Assembly (NCBI RefSeq): GCF_001455205.1
Contig: NZ_CP013341.1
Location: 434,001-498,000, forward strand
Direction: 5' to 3'
Origin: Nitrosomonas ureae
Lineage (GTDB): Bacteria; Pseudomonadota; Gammaproteobacteria; Burkholderiales; Nitrosomonadaceae
Length of the DNA stretch: 64,000 nucleotides
Below are positions 28,030 through 35,312 of the stretch, piece by piece; position 1 is the stretch's first letter; each line of letters opens with the position of its first letter. Position numbers and translations under genes: made by a program. The notes below the pieces were generated by a model, which had not been told where the DNA came from, did no database searches, and worked only from the letters and a program-made list of their open reading frames with translations.

Positions 28030-28059
28030 TTGTCCAACAAATAAAAAAAATCGGATAAT
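28030..28059 (+). promoter_or_regulatory. Candidate promoter of the six-gene sugar operon
   Basis: TTGTCC (28030-28035) and GATAAT (28054-28059) with an 18-base spacer lie 55 bases before the first start codon of the rightward operon. It is the best sigma-70-like match by eye in the gap. The first gene has no obvious Shine-Dalgarno sequence. Confidence 0.3.
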
Positions 28060-28114
28060 CAGTACATCATTCTTGACCATACATCTCTAACCCCAACCGA
28101 TCACACATTATTTC

Positions 28115-28867
28115 ATGAAAACAATTGCCGTCATTCCCGCCCGCATGGGCTCGTCTCGTTTTCCCGGAAAACCCATTGCGCAAATCCTGGGCCGCTCGAT
28201 GATTGAGCACATTTACAAACGCGTAGCCATGAGCAAATCACTCGACGCTACTTATATCGCAACCTGCGATGAAGAAATCCGCCAAGTTGCTGAAAACTTT
28301 GGCGCCCCGGTGATCATGACTGCGAACACCCACGAACGCGCCAGTGATCGGGTTGCCGAGGCGGTTACCCATATCCCTGATGCAGAATTGATCGTAATGG
28401 TTCAAGGCGACGAACCGATGACGCACCCGACTATGATCGACACTGCTGTTGCACCATTTAGAAATGATCCGGAACTAGGCTGCGTGAACCTGGTACGTAA
28501 AATCGATCACGAGGCTGACTATCACGATTTCAACACCATCAAGGTCGTCATGAATCAACACAACAATGCACTCTACATGTCACGCCGCCCGATTCCGTCA
28601 CTGGCAAAAACCGGTTTTACCGATACCGCTGCGTACAAGCAGGTGTGCATCATTCCTTTCCGCCGCGAAACGCTGTTTCAATACACCCGCCTGCTGCCGA
28701 CGCCACTGGAACAACTGGAATCGATCGATATGCTGCGCCTGCTCGAACACGGTCTGCAGGTTAAAATGGTACCGACCGAATTTAACACACAAGCTGTCGA
28801 TACCACGGCTGACCTGCTGCGCGTCGAGAAGCTGATGGCCGCAGATCCACTGCTTGCCCGCTACTAG
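28115..28867 (+). CDS. KdsB-like CMP-sugar cytidylyltransferase
   Basis: Nucleotidyltransferase of 250 residues related to 3-deoxy-manno-octulosonate cytidylyltransferase, which activates a 2-keto-3-deoxy sugar acid with CTP. The CTP-binding opening IAVIPARMGSSRFPGKPIA, the loop VMVQGDEPMTHP and LYMSRRPIPS are in KdsB positions. It heads an operon with an aldolase, dehydrogenase, epimerase, phosphatase and lactonase rather than with lpxK or kdsA. I infer that it activates a related acid for the surface glycan, but it may simply be the housekeeping KdsB. G+C content is visibly above that of the flanking housekeeping genes. Confidence 0.82.
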   Translation: MKTIAVIPARMGSSRFPGKPIAQILGRSMIEHIYKRVAMSKSLDATYIATCDEEIRQVAENFGAPVIMTANTHERASDRVAEAVTHIPDAELIVMVQGDEPMTHPTMIDTAVAPFRNDPELGCVNLVRKIDHEADYHDFNTIKVVMNQHNNALYMSRRPIPSLAKTGFTDTAAYKQVCIIPFRRETLFQYTRLLPTPLEQLESIDMLRLLEHGLQVKMVPTEFNTQAVDTTADLLRVEKLMAADPLLARY

Positions 28868-28875
28868 GAGTTACC

Positions 28876-29646
28876 ATGTCCTTAAAAGCAAAATTGAATC
28901 GTTCCGAATTGACCATTGGCTCCTGGGTCACACTGGGGCATCCGTCAATTGCCGAAATCATGGCAGCCGCCGGGTTTGACTGGTTAGTGCTGGATATGGA
29001 GCACAGCGTGCTGGAACTCAGCGAAGTGCAATCGATCATCCAGGTACTGGACGGCAAACAATGTCCCGCTATCGTGCGCCTGACGTCCAATCATCCCGAT
29101 CAGATCAAGCGTGTTATGGATGCTGGCGCTACCGGCATCATGGTGCCGATGATCAAATGCGCCGCGGATGCCAAAGCCGCTGTAGATAGCGTATATTATC
29201 CGCCGCGCGGCCAACGCGGCGTCGGGCTGGCGCGCGCGCAGGGTTACGGCAACAGCTTTCAGGTTTACCGCCAATGGTTGGAAGAAAATGCGGTAATTGT
29301 TGTGATGATTGAACATGTCGATGCTGTCAGAGCGATTGACAGCATTCTCGAGGTTCCCGGCGTCGACGCATATATTATCGGCCCCTACGATTTATCCGGC
29401 TCCATGGGGCGCCCCGGCGATCTCGATCATCCCGATGTGCAGGCAGCTATCGCACAAGTGCTTGAAGCAGGCCGCCGTGCCGGCAAACCCGGCGGCATTC
29501 ATGTTATCGAACCTGATTTGCAGGCGCTGCAGCGACGCATTCAAACGGGTTTTAATTTTCTTGGGTATGGATTGGATATCCGTATTCTGGATTCGATTTG
29601 CCGCACTCATCTGAAAAGCATTCGCGAGACACTTAAAATATCATGA
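28876..29646 (+). CDS. HpcH/HpaI family aldolase
   Basis: Class II metal-dependent pyruvate aldolase of 256 residues, the family of 4-hydroxy-2-oxoheptanedioate and 2-keto-3-deoxy-glucarate aldolases. Catalytic and metal residues appear in LVLDMEHSVLEL (His), VVMIEHVDAV (Glu) and IIGPYDLSGSMG (Asp), with YYPPRGQRGVGLARAQGYG between them. It would make or split a 2-keto-3-deoxy acid, a plausible substrate source for the cytidylyltransferase. A good ribosome binding site (AGGAGTTACC) precedes the ATG, 8 bases after the first gene. Confidence 0.88.
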   Translation: MSLKAKLNRSELTIGSWVTLGHPSIAEIMAAAGFDWLVLDMEHSVLELSEVQSIIQVLDGKQCPAIVRLTSNHPDQIKRVMDAGATGIMVPMIKCAADAKAAVDSVYYPPRGQRGVGLARAQGYGNSFQVYRQWLEENAVIVVMIEHVDAVRAIDSILEVPGVDAYIIGPYDLSGSMGRPGDLDHPDVQAAIAQVLEAGRRAGKPGGIHVIEPDLQALQRRIQTGFNFLGYGLDIRILDSICRTHLKSIRETLKIS

Positions 29647-30575
29647 ATACATTGATTATTTCCACATCGTCGTTTGATATCGATAATAACCCGCCGCTAC
29701 AGCAATTGCTACAAAAAGGCATGCGCATCATCACCAATCCGCATCGCCGCAAACTAACCGAAGATGAAATTATCGAATTACTGAAAGCCGGCTCGGTTGG
29801 TATGATCGCAGGTATCGAACCATTGACCGAGCAAGTATTTCAAGCCGCCCCCAACCTGAAAGTCATCTCGCGTTGCGGCACCGGTTTGGATAGTGTTGAT
29901 CTGTCTGCAGCCGGAAATCGCGGCATCACCGTCTTGAATACGCCGGAAGCGCCTGCGCAAGCGGTGGCGGAACTGACGCTGGGATTCATTTTAAGTCTCC
30001 TGCGACAAATCGGCGCAATTGATCAGGCGGTGCGCAAAGGCGAATGGCCACGCACGCAGGGCCGCCTGCTGGCAGCGCAAACCGTCGGCATCATCGGTCT
30101 GGGGCATATTGGCCGCCGGGTTGCGCGCTTGTGTCAGGCATTTGAAGCCACGGTAATCGCGCATGATCCACATGCCACCCAAGTGCCGGAAGGCGTCACG
30201 TTGCTGACGCTGGAGCAGTTGCTGACAAGCGCTGACATCATCACCTTGCACCTGCCCTACTCACCCGCTACGCATCATCTGCTGAATGCGCAGGCGTTTG
30301 CAGCGATGAAACCGCAAGCCATTGTCATCAATGCAGCACGCGGCGGGCTGGTCGACGAAAACGCGTTGGCGGATGCGCTCAAATCAGGCAAAGTCAGTGC
30401 AGCCGCGCTGGATGTTTTTGAGCATGAGCCTTATCAAGGCACCTTACTTGAATTGAATAACGTCATGGTGACATCGCATGTTGGATCCCTGGCCCGGGAA
30501 TCGCGTCAGCGCATGGAGATCGAAGCGGCGGAGAATCTACTGCAAGGTTTGATCAAAGCAGGTGTGATCCAATGA
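29643..30575 (+). CDS. D-isomer-specific 2-hydroxyacid dehydrogenase (SerA-like)
   Basis: NAD(P)-dependent dehydrogenase of 310 residues. The nucleotide-binding motif is GIIGLGHIGRRVARLCQAFE. The catalytic Arg lies in VINAARGGLVDE, the Glu in ALDVFEHEP, and the His in VTSHVGSLARES. It resembles phosphoglycerate dehydrogenase without the regulatory ACT domain, so a dedicated role in this pathway is more likely than serine synthesis. ATGA overlap with the aldolase and with the epimerase gene shows tight coupling. Confidence 0.88.
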   Translation: MNTLIISTSSFDIDNNPPLQQLLQKGMRIITNPHRRKLTEDEIIELLKAGSVGMIAGIEPLTEQVFQAAPNLKVISRCGTGLDSVDLSAAGNRGITVLNTPEAPAQAVAELTLGFILSLLRQIGAIDQAVRKGEWPRTQGRLLAAQTVGIIGLGHIGRRVARLCQAFEATVIAHDPHATQVPEGVTLLTLEQLLTSADIITLHLPYSPATHHLLNAQAFAAMKPQAIVINAARGGLVDENALADALKSGKVSAAALDVFEHEPYQGTLLELNNVMVTSHVGSLARESRQRMEIEAAENLLQGLIKAGVIQ

Positions 30576-31510
30576 CAGCGATATCGAATGAAAAAGTAAT
30601 CGTGTTCGGCGCCAGCGGTTTTTTAGGCAGTCACGTCGCCGACGCATTATCCGCTGCAGGCTATCAAGTGCGGCTATTCGATCGCAACCCTTCGCCGTTT
30701 CTTAAAAGCAATCAGGAAATGATCGTGGGCGATATCATGAATCTCGAACAGGTGATCGAAGCCGCCAGGGAAGCATCGATCGTATATAACTTCGCCGCAA
30801 TCGCCGACATCGACGAAGCGCACAACAAACCCATTCCCACCGCAACCATTAACGTACTGGGCAATATGCACGTGCTCGAAGCCGCGCGCATCGCCGGTGC
30901 GCGCCGTTTTATATTCGCCAGCAGCGTCTATGTTTATTCCGAATCCGGCTCTTTTTATCGCGCCAGCAAGCAGGCCGCGGAGCGTTTCACCGAAACCTAT
31001 CACGAGCGTTACGGCCTGGATTACAACATCCTGCGTTACGGCTCGCTGTACGGGCGCCGCGCCGACAAACGCAACGGCATCTACCGCATGCTGCAAGAAG
31101 CCGTCGAACAACACTCAATCACTTACAAAGGCAGCGGCGAAGCCATGCGTGAGTACATTCATGTCGAAGACGCCGCACGCATGAGCGTACAAGTACTGGC
31201 ACCGGAATACGCCAACCGGCACCTGATCCTGACCGGTCAGGAGAAATTGCGTATTCGGGATGTGATGACAATGATTACGGAAATGTTACCGTGGCCGGTG
31301 GAATTACATTTCGATGAGGCCAACACCGTGCACCACTATAAAATCACGCCCTATGCTTTCCAGCCGAGAATTGGCCGCAAACTGGTTTTGAATGAACATG
31401 TCGATCTGGGACAAGGCATGCTCGACTGTCTGCGCGAAATTCACCAGGATTTGCACCATAACGGCGAAAACGACGACGCCACGCCATCCACGTCAGATAA
31501 CCGCGCATAG
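30572..31510 (+). CDS. NAD-dependent sugar epimerase/dehydratase
   Basis: Extended SDR enzyme of 312 residues. The Rossmann motif is VFGASGFLGSHVADALSAAG. The catalytic triad region is FASSVYVYSESGSFYRASK, with Tyr and Lys spaced as YxxxK. NILRYGSLYG and REYIHVEDAARM follow as in nucleotide-sugar epimerases. The SSVYVYS followed directly by the YRASK segment is compressed relative to GalE-type enzymes. Substrate unknown; it may act on a nucleotide-linked sugar. It overlaps the preceding gene by 4 bases and ends 2 bases before the next. Confidence 0.87.
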   Translation: MTAISNEKVIVFGASGFLGSHVADALSAAGYQVRLFDRNPSPFLKSNQEMIVGDIMNLEQVIEAAREASIVYNFAAIADIDEAHNKPIPTATINVLGNMHVLEAARIAGARRFIFASSVYVYSESGSFYRASKQAAERFTETYHERYGLDYNILRYGSLYGRRADKRNGIYRMLQEAVEQHSITYKGSGEAMREYIHVEDAARMSVQVLAPEYANRHLILTGQEKLRIRDVMTMITEMLPWPVELHFDEANTVHHYKITPYAFQPRIGRKLVLNEHVDLGQGMLDCLREIHQDLHHNGENDDATPSTSDNRA

Positions 31511-31512
31511 CC

Positions 31513-32169
31513 ATGAGAAATTTTGACTGGCAAGCCATCATTTTCGATTTCGACGGTGTCGTGGTGGAATCCGGAAAAATCAAAACACAGGCATTCGCAG
31601 ACCTGTACCGCCCGTATGGCGAAGAAATTGTCGCAAAAGTGGTGCAATTCCATAATCAGAACGGCGGCATGTCACGCTACCACAAATTCCGTCACTTCCA
31701 GCAACACTATCTCCATAAGGCGCCATTGACCAAAGCGGAAGAAAAACAACTGGATATCCGTTTCTCCGAACTGGTGGTTGAAGCCGTCATCGCCGCCGAT
31801 CCGGTACCCGGTGCGCTTGAGCTGATTCGCCAGCAAGCCGAAAGAATTCCGCTGTTTGTCGCCTCCGGAACGCCGGATTCGGAACTCAAGGTCATCGTCG
31901 AACGCCGCGGTCTCGCGCCCTATTTCAAAGCAGTGCATGGCGCCCCGGCACTGAAAAAAACCATCATCGCAGAATTTTTATCTACCTATGGACTCAACCC
32001 CGCATCCGTACTGATGATCGGCGACGCAATCGCGGATTTGGAAGGCGCACAAGCCAACAATACCGCGTTCCTGGGCCGCGTCTTTCCGGGTGACCCCAAT
32101 CCTTTCCCCGCGCATATCGAAATCGTGCCCGATTTACGCGGATTAGCCGATTTAAGCAATTCACCGTGA
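31513..32169 (+). CDS. HAD-superfamily phosphatase (beta-phosphoglucomutase-like)
   Basis: HAD hydrolase of 218 residues. Motif I is IIFDFDGVVVESGKIKTQAF (nucleophile Asp and general acid Asp). A helical cap follows; motif II is FVASGTPDSEL, motif III has the Lys in APALKKTIIAEF, and motif IV is VLMIGDAIADLEGAQAN. Likely removes a phosphate from the pathway intermediate, much as KdsC does in Kdo synthesis, though it belongs to a different HAD subfamily with an alpha-helical cap. Confidence 0.85.
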   Translation: MRNFDWQAIIFDFDGVVVESGKIKTQAFADLYRPYGEEIVAKVVQFHNQNGGMSRYHKFRHFQQHYLHKAPLTKAEEKQLDIRFSELVVEAVIAADPVPGALELIRQQAERIPLFVASGTPDSELKVIVERRGLAPYFKAVHGAPALKKTIIAEFLSTYGLNPASVLMIGDAIADLEGAQANNTAFLGRVFPGDPNPFPAHIEIVPDLRGLADLSNSP

Positions 32170-32846
32170 TGCATAGACATGCCTATCCGGATATCGAATC
32201 GTTGAGCCAAGGCTTTGCCGATTTTGCCGCAACCACGTTAAAAAATACGCTAACACGAAAACCCCAAGCCACTCTGGTCGTTCCCGGCGGCAGCACCCCA
32301 CGCCACTACTTGCCTGCATTGGCAAAATGCCAACTGCCCTGGGATCGAATTACAATCACGCTCTCCGATGAGCGCTGGGTGGATGTCAACAATGAACAAT
32401 CGAACGAACAGCTGGTGAAAAAGTATTTAATGGCGCATCTCCCGCCAAACACCTCTTTCATTGGCCTGAAAACCCAGCACGAAAACCCTTTTGACGCCGT
32501 CGACACGATTCATCAGCGACTGGATCAACTGCCGTCATTGAGCCTGACGGTATTGGGCCTGGGAGAAGATGGACATATTGCTTCGCTGTTTCCGGGCATA
32601 AATCCTGATTTGCCTTCCAACCACCACTGTGTAGCCGTTGCCCCCCCGATTGCGCCGTCGTTGCGGGTTAGTCTTTCATTGAAAATACTGGCGGAAAGTG
32701 AGCATATTGCATTGGTTGTTACCGGTAAGAATAAGCGCCTGTTGCTGGATCGATTGAACGGACACTCGGATTCAGGAATTCCATTGACTTGGTTATTGCA
32801 ACGTGCCTCATCGCCGATTACAGTTTTTGAAACGAATACGGAGTAA
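32169..32846 (+). CDS. pgl: 6-phosphogluconolactonase
   Basis: Pgl/glucosamine-6-phosphate-isomerase fold of 225 residues. VVPGGSTPRHYLPALAK, ITITLSDERWVDVNNEQSN and VLGLGEDGHIASLFPGINP are the lactonase signatures, with the catalytic His in GEDGH. It hydrolyses 6-phosphogluconolactone in the pentose phosphate pathway. The start could be GTG at 32166 or ATG at 32169; both overlap the phosphatase stop. Its place as last gene of a sugar operon is unusual and may mean that it acts on another sugar lactone, or that it was simply captured. Confidence 0.85.
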   Translation: MHRHAYPDIESLSQGFADFAATTLKNTLTRKPQATLVVPGGSTPRHYLPALAKCQLPWDRITITLSDERWVDVNNEQSNEQLVKKYLMAHLPPNTSFIGLKTQHENPFDAVDTIHQRLDQLPSLSLTVLGLGEDGHIASLFPGINPDLPSNHHCVAVAPPIAPSLRVSLSLKILAESEHIALVVTGKNKRLLLDRLNGHSDSGIPLTWLLQRASSPITVFETNTE

Positions 32847-33209
32847 CACAAAATACTCAGTTGAGCTATTACCACCTTGCCAATTATTGCGCTTCATTTC
32901 TTTAATGGCAAAAGCTGGAAGACAAAGTTACTCGTATTCATATTTCTGTTTTCCGGGGGTTAGCGCTATTGAATACACCGTTGCCCAAAACATCGCAGAA
33001 AACGAAACAGTTACTTCTTCTGTGGGTTTATTCATCGTATATATTTATGGATCTAACAGGTCTGCTATGATTAAAACTAAATTGGCGTAATTTTATAAAA
33101 TAATAAGGAAAGTGCATGCAGCTTACCGTGTTAAAGTTCATGTGTGACGTATTATATTACGTCATTTCAGATGTCTAATTTTAGTTAGATCTCACAGGAC
33201 ACCTCAGTC
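32847..33209. other. 363-base gap with a palindromic element
   Basis: AT-rich stretch marking the end of the sugar operon and the start of the HNH cassette. At 33145-33164 lies a perfect inverted repeat, TGACGTA and TACGTCA with a 6-base spacer, 45 bases before the HNH start; it may be an operator. A minus-strand frame of 35 codons (33035-32928, beginning MNKPTEEVTVSF) lacks a ribosome binding site and is not called. I see no other structure. Confidence 0.4.
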
Positions 33210-33881
33210 GTGGCAATCAGCAACAACACAGTCAAGCTCTTATGGGGTCGAGCGGCCGGCATTTGCTCCAACCCTGGCTGCCGAACGGACCTCACCGTCC
33301 TTTTAATGGACGGTCGTAACTTCAATGTTGGTGAGATGGCGCATGTCATCGCCAGCAGGCCATCCGGCCCTCGCGGAGGTGGCACAGGCGGAAGCGATGA
33401 GTACGAGAATTTGGTCTTGCTCTGCCCAACTTGCCACCGCACCGTTGACAAAGCACCTACGGGTACCTACTCGGTGGAGATGCTCCACCAGTGGAAGCGA
33501 AATCACGAGAAGAGCGTTCGCACGACCGGAGCCACACTGCAATTCCAGAGCGCAGCCGAGTTAAAAAACTATGTCGCTCGCCTGCTCCACGAAAACAAGG
33601 CTTTGTGGTCTAGCCTTGGGCCGAAGTCCTCGGTCGCACAGAATGACCCAGGGTCAAACATGCATGAAGTTTGGGCACTGCGGAAGCTAGACACAATCGT
33701 TCCGAACAACCTCAAAATCATCAATGCAGTCGAGGCCAACATCGCGTTGCTGAACGCGCTCGCGACTGAATCCTTTTTCCAGTTCAAGATTCATGCCAAA
33801 GCTTTTGAGCAGCATCAACACAAACGACTGGACACCTACCCTTTTTTTCCCGAGGACTTCGAGAAGGCAATGCTGTCATGA
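33210..33881 (+). CDS. HNH endonuclease-domain protein
   Basis: Protein of 223 residues with GTG start and AGGA upstream. Residues about 1-105 form a beta-beta-alpha metal HNH domain: CSNPGC and LLCPTCHRTVD supply four zinc cysteines, and the catalytic His lies in GEMAHVIASRPSGPRGG. This arrangement resembles the HNH part of Cap5-type effectors. The C-terminal ~115 residues are mostly helical and unrecognised, with no SAVED domain visible. It is followed with a 4-base overlap by an unknown gene and then a nucleotidyltransferase. Base composition is visibly richer in G+C than the flanks. Confidence 0.82.
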   Translation: MAISNNTVKLLWGRAAGICSNPGCRTDLTVLLMDGRNFNVGEMAHVIASRPSGPRGGGTGGSDEYENLVLLCPTCHRTVDKAPTGTYSVEMLHQWKRNHEKSVRTTGATLQFQSAAELKNYVARLLHENKALWSSLGPKSSVAQNDPGSNMHEVWALRKLDTIVPNNLKIINAVEANIALLNALATESFFQFKIHAKAFEQHQHKRLDTYPFFPEDFEKAMLS

Positions 33882-34297
33882 GCCAGAATGGAAGCAACAG
33901 TTGGAACGTCAGCTTTGCCCAGATTTCATGGCTTGAGAAGCTTTTGTGCAACCATGGAAACTCAGCGAAGCTGACTCGGCACGACGATCTTGTCTTCGAG
34001 GTTGACCGAAAGCAGCAGAACGATCACCTATCGATTGTCTGTTTGAATGAATACACGATGGGACTCACCGCAGCACATCGCGTTATTCATGAGTTCGGGA
34101 AACCATCAATTATCTATATCGGAGGCGGATGGTGTGGCTACACAGAGCAAGCAAAGGAATTCTGCCTCTCGGAGCAGATTGGTCTCTATGTCACCAATGA
34201 AATGTCCGGAGCGCTTTGGGCCAGTCAGTATTGGGCATATCACCAGCGCGACAAGGATGGCAATCCAATCTATCACCTCAGCCGAGAACGAGCTTGA
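33878..34297 (+). CDS. Hypothetical protein of the HNH cassette
   Basis: Soluble protein of 139 residues with no family I recognise. It is alpha/beta-like: LSWLEK-type opening, then DDLVFEVDRKQQNDHLSIVC, PSIIYIGGGWCGYTEQAKEF and IGLYVTNEMSGALWASQYW. The alternation of strands with an acidic DxxxExxxK-like stretch (D37 to K45 region) is faintly like PD-(D/E)xK nucleases, but this is speculation. It starts with ATGA overlapping the HNH stop and overlaps the nucleotidyltransferase by 41 bases, so the three genes are one unit. Confidence 0.65.
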   Translation: MSQNGSNSWNVSFAQISWLEKLLCNHGNSAKLTRHDDLVFEVDRKQQNDHLSIVCLNEYTMGLTAAHRVIHEFGKPSIIYIGGGWCGYTEQAKEFCLSEQIGLYVTNEMSGALWASQYWAYHQRDKDGNPIYHLSRERA

Positions 34298-34544
34298 GGC
34301 TGCGTATGGCTTCGGATCAGCCTTTCGCGGCGAGCCTTTCCGCGACATCGACATCCTTGTTGTTGTCAAGAGCGATCCAGCAGTGGCACTAGACACGTAC
34401 TACGCCTTGCGAACCGCACTTGATGACGCAACAAGAATGTACGGGGTCCCTATTCACTTAACTGCGCTGACTGCTGCCGAGTTCGCCTCACGACCACTCA
34501 GGTGTATGGATGCGCTTATGCCGCTGTGGAGTAGTAAGATTTAA
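34257..34544 (+). CDS. Minimal nucleotidyltransferase-domain protein
   Basis: Protein of about 95 residues from the ATG at 34257; a longer frame from 34047 only shadows the previous gene. The pol-beta-type motif is FGSAFRGEPFRDIDILVVVK, with the G-S and D-x-D catalytic signature. This is the size and motif of MNT-type proteins, which pair with HEPN proteins as antitoxins or adenylylate targets. No HEPN protein follows. Its link to an HNH nuclease recalls, but does not match, CBASS operons, whose cyclases are three times larger. Confidence 0.7.
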   Translation: MAIQSITSAENELEAAYGFGSAFRGEPFRDIDILVVVKSDPAVALDTYYALRTALDDATRMYGVPIHLTALTAAEFASRPLRCMDALMPLWSSKI

Positions 34545-34561
34545 CCACTCCATAGGAGTGG
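34545..34561 (+). other. Hairpin directly after the HNH cassette
   Basis: Arms CCACTCC (34545-34551) and GGAGTGG (34555-34561) with a 3-base loop begin immediately after the nucleotidyltransferase stop. A second, competing pairing AGTGG/CCACT lies just beyond. There is no T run, so it may protect the mRNA 3' end or mark a cassette boundary rather than act as a simple terminator. Confidence 0.45.
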
Positions 34562-34636
34562 ACATGCCACTCATGTCAACCGTTGGGCATCACAAAAGCA
34601 GTATTTTCTTCAATCGAAATAGGAGACACGAAATGA

Positions 34637-34795
34637 GTGAGGGGATCTAATTACTTTGAGAATTTTACGGAAGAAAATCTGGAAAATTACGCCGAAAACC
34701 GCTTCGATCCAAAAGAAGCAGAGGCGTTAGGCAAAAGCTGTTTCAGAGCTGGCAAAGCACAATACGGAGACTACCAGCCTCATTCAGGAGCATAG
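34637..34795 (+). CDS. Small acidic hypothetical protein (52 residues)
   Basis: Short frame from a GTG at 34637 with protein-like composition: NYFENFTEENLENYAENR, then FDPKEAEALGKSCFRAGKAQ and YGDYQPHSGA. A strong AGGAG at 34621 is best spaced for an ATG at 34633, but that ATG runs into a stop after five codons in another frame. One base lost or gained near 34640 would join the ATG to the long frame. It is therefore either a GTG-started small protein or a frameshifted relic. No family recognised. Confidence 0.4.
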   Translation: MRGSNYFENFTEENLENYAENRFDPKEAEALGKSCFRAGKAQYGDYQPHSGA

Positions 34796-35118
34796 TCGTA
34801 TGACACCGGTCGGGAATTGACCAGGCAATTCACGGCTATCCTTACTGCACCGTCTTCTAATACCCGTACAATACGCTGCGTAGCGTATATTGACATTTCC
34901 ACTCTGCATTTTTCCCATTACCAGATGGTATTTTTCAATTCTCTACTAAATGCGCATCATGAGCTGATGCCCCAAAATTGCCTACAGTCGATTGATCCCT
35001 TTTGCAAGTAGAGTCACTCACGCCAACCTGCGATAGGAACATTTTTTCAGAATTAAATCTGTGCCCCCAAGAACCCTTCGACCGTAGATTTCTTTTCAGT
35101 GCCGCTCACACCGACCAA
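34796..35118. other. 323-base gap with one hairpin, no gene seen
   Basis: No convincing coding frame on either strand. At 34871-34888 there is a hairpin with 7-base arms ATACGCT and AGCGTAT around GCGT, without a T run. Several ATTTTT tracts are scattered. The stretch may be the scarred end of the inserted cassette. Confidence 0.35.
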
Positions 35119-35247
35119 TCAGCTTAAATTCTCGGCAAGATATATCGATACCACAATCAGACTCACTATCACGCCGAATATCACTGCAACATTGATGCTC
35201 ATATTTCTAATGGTGTCTGAATCTTTGGGTTGTTCTATTGTGCTCAT
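35119..35247 (-). CDS. Small single-span membrane protein (42 residues)
   Basis: Minus-strand frame coding for 42 residues: a polar N-terminus MSTIEQPKDSDTIRN, one hydrophobic span VAVIFGVIVSLIVVSIYL, and a short tail AENLS. Such size and layout are typical of small subunits of membrane complexes, for example accessory peptides of terminal oxidases, but no specific family is recognised. AGAGGAG stands 11 bases before the ATG. A perfect FNR/ANR-type site 66 bases upstream suggests expression under low oxygen. The plus-strand frame over the same bases is judged a shadow. Confidence 0.6.
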   Translation of the reverse strand: MSTIEQPKDSDTIRNMSINVAVIFGVIVSLIVVSIYLAENLS

Positions 35248-35312
35248 TTCTCTGTTTACTCCTCTAGGTTATGAAAGCGTATGCATTGTGAACCGAATCG
35301 GAGTTAGCTATT

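Noticed and set aside
32928..33035. 35-codon minus-strand frame after pgl (MNKPTEEVTVSF...)
   Set aside because: Reads like protein but has no ribosome binding site and no recognisable partner; too weak to call.
34047..34256. Longer N-terminus for the nucleotidyltransferase
   Set aside because: The extra 70 residues lie in an alternative frame of the preceding gene and have no domain character; the ATG at 34257 is directly before the catalytic domain.
33210..34544. Calling the HNH cassette a CBASS system
   Set aside because: The nucleotidyltransferase is far too small for a CD-NTase and no SAVED domain is visible in the HNH protein.
34539..34590. attC-like recombination site after the nucleotidyltransferase gene
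   Set aside because: ATTTAAC and GTTGGGC resemble the outer attC boxes, but they are not complementary to each other and the inner boxes do not pair, so the cassette is not called an integron cassette.
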